64,000 nucleotides of DNA, from the NCBI RefSeq assembly GCF_003071065.1, contig NZ_QCXX01000004.1, forward strand, positions 558,614 through 622,613. Direction: 5' to 3'. Under the pieces are notes generated by a model. The model worked only from the letters and a program-made list of their open reading frames with translations. It was not told the origin of the DNA and searched no databases. The position numbers and the translations under genes are program-made. Shown piece after piece: positions 1-7,628 of the stretch. Within the stretch, counting starts at the first letter, position 1, and every line of letters starts with the position of its first letter. Source of the DNA: Sphingobacterium athyrii (GTDB lineage Bacteria; Bacteroidota; Bacteroidia; Sphingobacteriales; Sphingobacteriaceae).

Positions 1-110
1 CCACCCGTAGCGTCTACCAGATCGATGGAAAGCGTTTATATGCGGATAAACCTGCACCCAAAGTGGGACAGCATACGGCATCAATTGTTCACGATTATTT
101 AGAAAATTAA
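1..110 (+). CDS. CoA-transferase family III, C-terminal end (partial)
   Basis: Only the last 35 codons of an upstream gene are in the window; the reading frame starts at base 3 and stops with TAA at 108-110. The visible tail (IDGKRL...KVGQHT...) lines up with the tail of the next protein (IDGERL...KLGEHT...), so this is very likely a second CaiB/BaiF-type CoA-transferase. Its stop lies one base before the ATG of the next gene, so the two are surely co-transcribed. The body and catalytic Asp cannot be seen. Confidence 0.7.
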   Translation, partial: TRSVYQIDGKRLYADKPAPKVGQHTASIVHDYLEN

Positions 111-111
111 T

Positions 112-1254
112 ATGTTACCACTAGCAGGTTATACCGTAATCGACTTTAGTCAATTTTTATCCGGCCCATTAGCGAGTTTACGGCTGGCTGACTTAGGCGC
201 GCGGGTTATAAAAATAGAAAAACCAGAAACAGGTGATATTTGCAGGCAACTATATACTTCTGACACGATACTGAACGGTACTTCAACGGTGTTTCATGCC
301 ATTAATCGGAATAAAGAAAGTATCGTATTGGATTTGAAAAGCGAATCCGACAAACAGATTATACATGATTTAATCGCGCGGGCAGATGTGGTGTTGCATA
401 ATTTTCGTCCAGGTGTCATGGAACGTTTGGGATTTGACTATGCAGGTGTCCGCGAGATCAATCCGACGGTGATTTATGGAGAGATCTCGGGATATGGAAA
501 AGAAGGACCTTGGGTTAAACGGCCTGGCCAGGATTTATTATTGCAATCGCTTACCGGGATGACTTGGTTGAGTGGCGATGCAAATAATGGTCCAGTAGCC
601 ATGGGACTTTCCGTTGTGGACATGTTTGCCGGATCCAATCTATGTAGTGCCGTATTGGCCTGCCTGTACCGTCGAGCGATGCAAGGGATAGGAGCGCATG
701 TTCATGTCAGCATGTTGGATTCTGCTGTGGATATACAATTTGAGGCCGTTACAACCTATTTTCGTGATGGCAAATTGCTGCCACAACGTAGCGAAGTGAG
801 CAATGCACATGCATATTTGGCAGCACCTTATGGGGTGTATCGTACACAGGATGGTTTTCTGGCCCTTGCGATGGGTTCTATTCCTTTTCTTAGTAAATTA
901 TTGAATTGTAAGTCGTTAGAAGGTTTTGCTGACGGAGAGCAAGCTTTTCGGGAGAGAGATAACATTAAGGCCATTTTAGCCGAGCACCTGACGACAGCAG
1001 GTACCGGACATTGGCTGGAGATACTGGAAGCAGCGGATATCTGGTGCGCCGATGTCTTGGATTGGCGTCGTCTGACCGAACATAATGCTTTTAAAATATT
1101 AGACATGCTACAGCAAGTAACGATGGGCGATGGCTTCCGTTATGAGACCACCCGTTGTCCTATTCGCATCGATGGCGAGCGGTTGACCGCCACAAAAGGT
1201 TCGCCCAAACTTGGTGAGCACACAGCTAAAATATTGGAGGAACTGTATGGATAA
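112..1254 (+). CDS. CaiB/BaiF family III CoA-transferase
   Basis: A 380-residue cytoplasmic protein of normal length for family III CoA-transferases, which move CoA between an acyl-CoA donor and a carboxylic acid. It opens with LAGYTVIDFSQFLSGPLAS, followed by the CoA-binding HNFRPGVMERLG region near residue 96 and VVDMFAG, in which Asp170 is the expected catalytic aspartate that forms the mixed anhydride. It follows another family III enzyme by one base and overlaps the next gene by 8 bases. The acid it activates cannot be read from sequence. The neighbouring hydratase and oxidoreductase suggest a catabolic acid. Family assignment is firm, substrate unknown. Confidence 0.9.
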   Translation: MLPLAGYTVIDFSQFLSGPLASLRLADLGARVIKIEKPETGDICRQLYTSDTILNGTSTVFHAINRNKESIVLDLKSESDKQIIHDLIARADVVLHNFRPGVMERLGFDYAGVREINPTVIYGEISGYGKEGPWVKRPGQDLLLQSLTGMTWLSGDANNGPVAMGLSVVDMFAGSNLCSAVLACLYRRAMQGIGAHVHVSMLDSAVDIQFEAVTTYFRDGKLLPQRSEVSNAHAYLAAPYGVYRTQDGFLALAMGSIPFLSKLLNCKSLEGFADGEQAFRERDNIKAILAEHLTTAGTGHWLEILEAADIWCADVLDWRRLTEHNAFKILDMLQQVTMGDGFRYETTRCPIRIDGERLTATKGSPKLGEHTAKILEELYG

Positions 1255-2470
1255 GTTACGTTTTGCTGTCCGGAAATTTGAACCATTTGAGCGTGCCATG
1301 GAGAAATGTTGGGCAGCTTATCAGGAGGTATATCCATCGGATGTGGAGATGGAGTTTGTTCCGCTGGATTTAGAGGAATTAACAGCAGCTTTCTTTGAAA
1401 AGAAAGGCCTTAATAATGGCGATTGGGATATCATTCACATCAATACCGATTGGGTTGCACGTGCTTATGAAACCCAGGGTTTGTCGGTACTGGATAGTAT
1501 GATCGTACAAAATCCACCGGAAGACCTGAAAGGGGCTTGGCCAGAAAGCTTACAAGCTCTACAACGTTTTGACGAGCAAATATTTGGCCTGCCTTTTCAT
1601 GATGGTCCCGAATGCCTGGTTATTCGAAGAGATTTATTTGAAGATCCGCAGGAACAGACGCGTTTTCAGGTACGCTACGGAAAACCTTTGGCAATTCCAA
1701 AAACCTGGGCTGATTTTTTGACTGTTGTAGCATTTTTTACGCGGCCGGAAGATAACTTGTACGGGACAGTGTTCGCAGGCTACCCGGATGGGCATAATGC
1801 GGTATTTGATTTCTGTATTCAACTTTGGTCCCGCGGTGGAGATTTGCAGCAAGGCGACGTACCTGTTAAGTTGGATCAGCCGTTGGCTGTAGATGCATTG
1901 GATTTCTATCGTAGTTTATTTATGAAGGATAGCGGATTACATCCCGAATCGGCCAATTATGAATCCGTGCAGGCTGGTGCTGCCTTTGCGCGGGGTGAAG
2001 TCGCTATGATGGTCAATTGGTTTGGTTTTGCATCCTGGGCACAAATTGATACCGCCTCGGCCGTAAAAGGTAAGGTGGATGTAGCAGCTATTCCTTCAGC
2101 AGAAGGGGGAATGTCTCCCTCATTAAATGTGTATTGGTTGTATGCAATTCCGGAAGGTAGTCGTCATAAGCAGTTGGCTTATGACTTTATACGTTTTGCA
2201 GTCGGACGCCAACAAGATAAGCTGCTCACTGTTGAAGGAGGAGTAGGCTGTCGTTACTCCACCTGGTATGATTCCGAAATCAATCAGATGATACCCTTTT
2301 ATAATAAATTGGCTGAATTGCACGATACTGCACGTACATTACCGCGCTTGGCCAACTGGCCGCAGATTGCACATATCATCGATGATACTGTAATTGCTGC
2401 GATTAAGACCGAAGAAAGTAGTCTTTCTTTATTAACAAAAGCACAGGAAAAAATAAATGCATGGTTATGA
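1247..2470 (+). CDS. Family 1 extracellular solute-binding-protein fold without signal peptide
   Basis: A 407-residue protein related to ABC transporter family 1 (sugar-type) binding proteins: DWDIIHINTDWVARAYE near the N-terminus, a GLPFHDGPECLVIRRDLF segment, and later ARGEVAMMVNWFG and SPSLNVYWLYAIP. I place the start at ATG 1247, six bases after GGAGG (1236-1240). A TTG at 1211 would only add residues read through the preceding gene. From this start there is no hydrophobic signal sequence and no lipobox, and no ABC permease or ATPase lies nearby, so export is not supported. It overlaps both neighbours. Its role could be intracellular ligand binding; that is inference. Confidence 0.8.
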   Translation: MDKLRFAVRKFEPFERAMEKCWAAYQEVYPSDVEMEFVPLDLEELTAAFFEKKGLNNGDWDIIHINTDWVARAYETQGLSVLDSMIVQNPPEDLKGAWPESLQALQRFDEQIFGLPFHDGPECLVIRRDLFEDPQEQTRFQVRYGKPLAIPKTWADFLTVVAFFTRPEDNLYGTVFAGYPDGHNAVFDFCIQLWSRGGDLQQGDVPVKLDQPLAVDALDFYRSLFMKDSGLHPESANYESVQAGAAFARGEVAMMVNWFGFASWAQIDTASAVKGKVDVAAIPSAEGGMSPSLNVYWLYAIPEGSRHKQLAYDFIRFAVGRQQDKLLTVEGGVGCRYSTWYDSEINQMIPFYNKLAELHDTARTLPRLANWPQIAHIIDDTVIAAIKTEESSLSLLTKAQEKINAWL

Positions 2471-3540
2471 TAGATATCCCTTATAAAACGATTTTACCCC
2501 AGACTGCTCTGCCGATTATTATTATAGGCGCAGGTGGTATAGTGAAAGATGCGCATCTCCCGGCTTATCGTAAAGCAGGCTTTCATGTGCATGGTATTGT
2601 CAATCGTACAAAGGCGAAAGCAGAAGCGTTGGCAGTAGAATTTGGTATTCCACATGTTTACGATACGGTGGAAGATGCCGTCGCACAGGCTCCCGAAAAT
2701 GCGGTTTATGATGTAACCATTATGCCCAATAAATTTATCGAAACCTTGGAGGCATTACCTCATGGCGCGGCTGTATTGATTCAGAAGCCAATGGGTGATT
2801 ATTATGCAGATAGTCAGGCGATATTAGAAGTCTGTCAACGTAAGGGCTTGGTTGCTGCGATCAACTGTCAGCTTCGGCAGGCACCCTTTGTCAATGCCGC
2901 ACGCTGGCTGATCGACCAAGGCCATATCGGTGAACTGTATGATATGGAAGTACGGGTATCGGTACATACACCTTGGCAGCTTTTTCCGCATGTGATGGTA
3001 CACCCACGCTTAGAAATTCTGTACCACAGTGTTCATTATATTGATTTGATCCGCTTATTTTTAGGCGATCCACAGTCGGTGTATGCAAAAACATTAAAGC
3101 ACCCAACCAAAGCCTTATCATCCAGCAGGACGACCTTGCTATTTGATTATGGAGACACACTACACGCTGTTGTAAATACCAATCATGACCATGAATTTGG
3201 GCCAAAACATGAGGAAAGTTATATCAAATGGGAAGGTACCAAGGGGGCTATAAAAGCGACGATGGGTTTGCTGATGGATTATCCGCATGGGGTATCCGAT
3301 GTGTTTGAATATTGTATCAAGCCAATAGATGGCAGCCAACCGGAATGGGTGGCTTACCCGATCGATGGAACTTGGTTTCCCGATGCTTTCATCGGCAGCA
3401 TGGGTAGCCTGATGCGTTTTAAACTGGGTGAAATAGCCGTATTACCAGCTGCGGTTGAAGATGTAATCCATACCATGGCCGTCGTAGAGGCTGCTTATCA
3501 AAGCAGTGCCCAAGGGGGGCAACCGATAGCAAAAGGATAA
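2461..3540 (+). CDS. Gfo/Idh/MocA family oxidoreductase
   Basis: A 359-residue NAD(P)-dependent oxidoreductase of the family acting on sugars, inositols and derivatives. The Rossmann fingerprint is IIGAGGIVKDAHLPAY at residues 21-36. The usual EKP motif reads QKP (108-110), keeping the lysine. The C-terminal substrate domain carries HSVHYIDLIRLFLG near residue 196. No signal peptide, so cytoplasmic. Its start overlaps the binding-protein gene by 10 bases; ATG 2467 is an alternative start. It is expected to oxidise or reduce a hydroxyl/keto group of the substrate handled by this operon. Confidence 0.9.
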   Translation: MVMIDIPYKTILPQTALPIIIIGAGGIVKDAHLPAYRKAGFHVHGIVNRTKAKAEALAVEFGIPHVYDTVEDAVAQAPENAVYDVTIMPNKFIETLEALPHGAAVLIQKPMGDYYADSQAILEVCQRKGLVAAINCQLRQAPFVNAARWLIDQGHIGELYDMEVRVSVHTPWQLFPHVMVHPRLEILYHSVHYIDLIRLFLGDPQSVYAKTLKHPTKALSSSRTTLLFDYGDTLHAVVNTNHDHEFGPKHEESYIKWEGTKGAIKATMGLLMDYPHGVSDVFEYCIKPIDGSQPEWVAYPIDGTWFPDAFIGSMGSLMRFKLGEIAVLPAAVEDVIHTMAVVEAAYQSSAQGGQPIAKG

Positions 3541-3576
3541 AGAAACAAAGCCTTAAAACCAATAATAAATTAAATT

Positions 3577-4029
3577 ATGCATTTCGAATCTATTTTTTTT
3601 GAAGATTATATATTAAACGATAAACGGACAACATTGGGCCGCACGATTACCGAAACAGATTTTGTTGTTCATGCCGGACATACAGGCGATTTCTTCCCCC
3701 ATCACCTCGATGCGGAATGGTGCAAGACCCAGCCTTTCGGGCAGCGCATTGCGCACGGAACAATGATCTTTGCGATTGGTATCGGACTGACGGCATCAGT
3801 CATTAATCCGGAAGCATTTTCCAAAGGCTACGATCGCCTTCGTTTTGTCAAGCCCGTATTTATTGGCGATACCATCCACGCTGAGGTGACTATTTCTGAA
3901 AAATCCGATGCAAAAAAGCCTGAATTCGGTACCGTAGTTGAGCATGTTGAAATTATCAATCAACATGATGTGGTGGTGTTGGTCGCAGACCATATCCTAT
4001 TGGCAAAACGCAAGGAAGTTTCAATTTAA
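3577..4029 (+). CDS. MaoC-like (R)-specific hydratase/dehydratase
   Basis: A 150-residue single hot-dog-fold protein of the MaoC family, which hydrates or dehydrates acyl-CoA thioesters. The hydratase-2 signature is visible as GHTGDFFPHHLDAEW (near residues 34-48) with the active-site Asp and His in place, followed by RIAHGTMIFAIG. The usual GD-x-N-P-x-H has Phe for Asn. It lies between the oxidoreductase and the sugar symporter. Together with the CoA-transferases it implies that this operon handles CoA thioesters. Confidence 0.88.
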   Translation: MHFESIFFEDYILNDKRTTLGRTITETDFVVHAGHTGDFFPHHLDAEWCKTQPFGQRIAHGTMIFAIGIGLTASVINPEAFSKGYDRLRFVKPVFIGDTIHAEVTISEKSDAKKPEFGTVVEHVEIINQHDVVVLVADHILLAKRKEVSI

Positions 4030-4040
4030 CCTATCATCAC

Positions 4041-5336
4041 ATGGAAATTGGTACAAAAACACCGATCAAGTTAACCGGGGCAGCTTCTACTAAGGGGTAT
4101 CTGCTTCCGTTTATTCTGATCGTCAGTCTGTTTTTTTTATGGGGTATGGCCCATAATTTAAATGGCGTTCTGATCCCGCATTTGAAAAAAGCCTGTCAGT
4201 TGAATAATAGCCAGTCAGCACTGGTTGATACTTCAGTTTTCTTCGCTTATTTCATTATGGCACTGCCGGCGGGTTATGTTTTGCGCAAATGGGGGTATAA
4301 GCTGTCTATTATTATTGGGCTGGTTACTTTCTCCCTAGGTGCATTTCTATTTATCCCCGCGGCAGATCACCGTATGTATGAGCTCTTCTTGCTGGCATTA
4401 TTTATTATTGGTTGTGGACTCGCCTTATTGGAAACGGCGGCTAATCCTTATGCTGCAGTTTTGGGTAAGCCCGAAGCAGCAACACATCGGCTTAATTTGG
4501 CGGCCTCCTTTAATGGATTGGCGGCAATGGTCGCTCCGGTTGTAGGTACCACCTTTATTTTGTCGGGGACGAGCTATTCAGAAACGGAACTGGCGGCTAT
4601 GACGGAGAGCAATCGGTTAACGTACCTGCTTCATGAAGCATCTTCTGTAAAAATGCCTTATTTAACCTTGGGCTTGATCTTGCTGGGGGTGGCACTGATT
4701 TTTTTATTTGTAAAACTCCCCGAAATTCAGGGTGAAAAGAAGGAGGGAAACGCCGGGCAAAAAAGGGGCTTATTTGCTGTACTTCGACATAGACATTTGA
4801 GCTTTTCGGTGATTGCACAATTTTTTTATGTCGGAGCTCAGGTCTGTGTGACCAGTTTTTTTATTCGTATGGCGCAACAGGGGGCTGGTGTCGATGAGAA
4901 GACTGCGGGGTATTTCCTTGGCATATATGGTCTGCTCTTTATGGGCGGACGTTTCGTTGGAACGCTATTGTTACGTTATACCACGGCCCAGCGTTTGTTG
5001 GCCATTTATGCTGTTTGCTGCGCAGTATTGGCAGGGGTAGCCATTTCGGGAACAGGTATGGTCATTTTGTATGCACTTGGTGGATTAGGTTTCTTTATGT
5101 CAATTATGTTCCCGACGATTTTCTCTCTTGGTATTGCAGGTCTCGGCAACGAAACGAAACAAGCTTCTTCTTGGTTGATCATGTCCATTGTCGGCGGAGC
5201 GTTGTTCCCTTTTCTGACCGGGATTATTATCGATTCCGCACATGACAATACCCAGCTAGGCTATAGTGTACCCTTCATCTGCTATCTTGTTATTTTATGG
5301 TTTGCACTGAAAGGATATAAACCGGCAAAAGCCTAA
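4041..5336 (+). CDS. FucP-like sugar:H+ symporter (MFS)
   Basis: A 431-residue inner-membrane transporter with about 12 hydrophobic segments, resembling L-fucose/glucose-galactose permeases of the FucP group: FFLWGMAHNLNGVLIPHLKKA at the first helix region, GCGLALLETAANPYAAVLG in the middle and FFYVGAQVCVTSFFIRMA at the start of the second half. It starts 12 bases after the hydratase gene and closes the operon. In Bacteroidota this group carries many neutral sugars, so the cargo is uncertain, but it suggests that the pathway begins with a sugar or sugar-derived acid rather than a fatty acid. Confidence 0.9.
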   Translation: MEIGTKTPIKLTGAASTKGYLLPFILIVSLFFLWGMAHNLNGVLIPHLKKACQLNNSQSALVDTSVFFAYFIMALPAGYVLRKWGYKLSIIIGLVTFSLGAFLFIPAADHRMYELFLLALFIIGCGLALLETAANPYAAVLGKPEAATHRLNLAASFNGLAAMVAPVVGTTFILSGTSYSETELAAMTESNRLTYLLHEASSVKMPYLTLGLILLGVALIFLFVKLPEIQGEKKEGNAGQKRGLFAVLRHRHLSFSVIAQFFYVGAQVCVTSFFIRMAQQGAGVDEKTAGYFLGIYGLLFMGGRFVGTLLLRYTTAQRLLAIYAVCCAVLAGVAISGTGMVILYALGGLGFFMSIMFPTIFSLGIAGLGNETKQASSWLIMSIVGGALFPFLTGIIIDSAHDNTQLGYSVPFICYLVILWFALKGYKPAKA

Positions 5337-5468
5337 GTTGTGTCTCACCGTGTATTTTAGTGAGCAATTGAAAAAAATATAGCGCGTGTTTTACTAGTGA
5401 AAAACACGTATACCGCCGAAGTTAACGTTGGTTTCGGTGTTAGTGAATTGATTAACAATGATTCGAAT

Positions 5469-7628
5469 ATGAATAAAATTATTTTAATTGTAGGTTGTTT
5501 AATTGCAGCAACGACAGCATTTGCACAACAGGCAAGTACCTGGATCTGGTATCCGGGAGATTATGAAGTCTGGTTAAGCAACGATATGCAAAATCGCCGG
5601 ACGGAAAGAGGTACATTTTTTCCGCCTTTTTGGAAAATGGACAGTCACTATGTGCTTGTCGAGTTCAGTAAAGAATTTGATTTGCCTGCTGATGAAGAAA
5701 TCAGTATCTATGCCGAAGGCAAGTATAATGTCAAGATCAACGGGAAAATGCTTCCAGGGGCACCTGCTAAAGTGAAGCTTCAAAAGGGAAAGCAAAAAAT
5801 CAATATTAAAGTTTACAATCAAGGAAATGTTCCCGCGCTGTATGTTGCAGGGAAAAATGTAACAACAGATAGCGATTGGAACGCAACGTATGAAGATAAG
5901 GAATGGATTGATGAGACAGGTAAAGCGTCTGATCAATCCGGGACAACCTATGTCAAAGCTGGTAAATGGAACTTTAACGGACCAACAGCTCGACCATCCA
6001 AGTTTAAATTGCCCGTGAAACCACAACAAGCGCTTTCGCAAGAAAAACAAGGCAATGGTATCTTGGTCGATTTCGGAAAAAATACATTTGGTTTTCTTAC
6101 CCTGCATAAGCTGGTGGGGACAGGTCGCCTGAACATCTATTATGGCGAATCCCGAGAGGAAGCACTTTCGACGAAAACCAGTGAGACCATCGATTTACTT
6201 GAGATACAAAACCAACAGCCACAGGACAGTACACTCGATCTATCCAAAGCCTTCCGCTTTGTTTACTTAGAACCCGAAGGAACAGTGAAGTTCGATCAGG
6301 TATCCATGCAGTACGAATACCTACCAGTTGCAGATCGCGGATTCTTTCGTAGTTCAGATAATGAATTAAACAAGATATGGGATGTAGCCAAATATACCAT
6401 GGAATTAACCACACGTGAGTTTTTCATTGACGGTATCAAGCGTGATCGGTGGATCTGGAGCGGTGATGCCTATCAATCTTATGCGATGAATTACTATTTG
6501 GGATTTGATTCCGAGTCCGTCAAAAGAACCATTTTAGCGTTACGGGGTAAGGAGCCTACGATCAGCCACATCAACACCATTATGGATTATACTTTCTATT
6601 GGTTTTTGAGTATCGCAGATTATTACCGTTATACCGGTGATAAGGAATTTATAGCAGGCATCTATCCACGTATGAAAAGTCTGATGCAGTTTTGTTTGGA
6701 TAGAAGAAATAGCGATGGTTTGATGAAAGGTTTAGCTGGCGATTGGGTATTTATTGACTGGGCCGAAGGTCTAAGCAAACAAGGGGAAGTGAGCTTTGAA
6801 CAATTATTGCTGTGCCGCAGTCTCGAGACCATGGCGATGTGTGCCGATTTGGTTGGCGAGCCGAAAGACAACCAACATTATCAACAAGAAGCTCAACAAC
6901 TCAAAGATAAGCTATTTGCCTATTATTGGAACGATCAGAAAAAAGCCTTTGCACATAGTCGTATTGATGGTAAGCAAACCGATAACGTGACACGCTACAG
7001 CAATATGTTTGCGATTTTCTTTAATTATCTGAACGAACAGCAGCAGGCTGGCGTGAAAGCAAATGTCTTGTTAAATGATCAAGTACAACAGATTACCACA
7101 CCTTATATGCGTTACTACGAACTTGAAGCTTTGTGTGAACTTGGTGAAAAGGACTATGTGATGAAAGAAATGAAAGACTATTGGGGCGGTATGCTAAAAC
7201 TTGGTGCGACGACCTTCTGGGAAGAATTTAATCCAGCAAAAAAAGGAGCAGAGCATTATGCCATGTATGGAAGGGATTTTGGCAAAAGCCTTTGTCACTC
7301 TTGGGGAGCAAGTCCGATCTATTTGCTGGGCAAGTATTATCTCGGTGTACAACCAACGGAGGCGGGTTATTCGAAGTACGAAATCAAGCCCTATTTGACA
7401 TCCTTAGCGTGGATGGAGGGAAAAATTCCTACACCAGAGGGTGAAATTGAACTGTATGTATCAAAAAACAAAATCAAGGTAAAATCACCTGTTGGAACAG
7501 GGACATTAAAATTGCGGAGCAAAATTGTTCCAAGTGTAAAACAAGGTCAGGTAAAACATATTTCAGGAAACGACTATGAGCTGGTTTTGGAAAAAGGAAT
7601 CGCATATGAAGTGGATTATAAATATTAA
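5469..7628 (+). CDS. GH78 alpha-L-rhamnosidase
   Basis: A 719-residue exported enzyme predicted to release terminal L-rhamnose. The start at ATG 5469 gives a clean signal peptide (MNKIILIVGCLIAATTAFAQ); a GTG at 5397 would only add an unlikely leader. An N-terminal jelly-roll region is followed by the (alpha/alpha)6 barrel with the family hallmark FFIDGIKRDRWIWSGDAYQS near residue 340, and a candidate base region TTFWEEFNP near residue 580. It overlaps the next gene by 23 bases, so translation of the two is probably coupled. A short weak stem (CTCAC/GTGAG, about 5344-5364) is all I see between it and the upstream operon. Confidence 0.9.
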   Translation: MNKIILIVGCLIAATTAFAQQASTWIWYPGDYEVWLSNDMQNRRTERGTFFPPFWKMDSHYVLVEFSKEFDLPADEEISIYAEGKYNVKINGKMLPGAPAKVKLQKGKQKINIKVYNQGNVPALYVAGKNVTTDSDWNATYEDKEWIDETGKASDQSGTTYVKAGKWNFNGPTARPSKFKLPVKPQQALSQEKQGNGILVDFGKNTFGFLTLHKLVGTGRLNIYYGESREEALSTKTSETIDLLEIQNQQPQDSTLDLSKAFRFVYLEPEGTVKFDQVSMQYEYLPVADRGFFRSSDNELNKIWDVAKYTMELTTREFFIDGIKRDRWIWSGDAYQSYAMNYYLGFDSESVKRTILALRGKEPTISHINTIMDYTFYWFLSIADYYRYTGDKEFIAGIYPRMKSLMQFCLDRRNSDGLMKGLAGDWVFIDWAEGLSKQGEVSFEQLLLCRSLETMAMCADLVGEPKDNQHYQQEAQQLKDKLFAYYWNDQKKAFAHSRIDGKQTDNVTRYSNMFAIFFNYLNEQQQAGVKANVLLNDQVQQITTPYMRYYELEALCELGEKDYVMKEMKDYWGGMLKLGATTFWEEFNPAKKGAEHYAMYGRDFGKSLCHSWGASPIYLLGKYYLGVQPTEAGYSKYEIKPYLTSLAWMEGKIPTPEGEIELYVSKNKIKVKSPVGTGTLKLRSKIVPSVKQGQVKHISGNDYELVLEKGIAYEVDYKY

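Noticed and set aside
5397..5468. GTG-started N-terminal extension of the GH78 protein
   Set aside because: The extra 24 residues would bury the signal peptide that starts cleanly at 5469.
5574..6107. 177-codon open frame on the - strand inside the GH78 gene
   Set aside because: It lies wholly opposite a gene with clear family motifs, has no start context and encodes a Cys/Phe/Ile-rich product with no recognisable domain.
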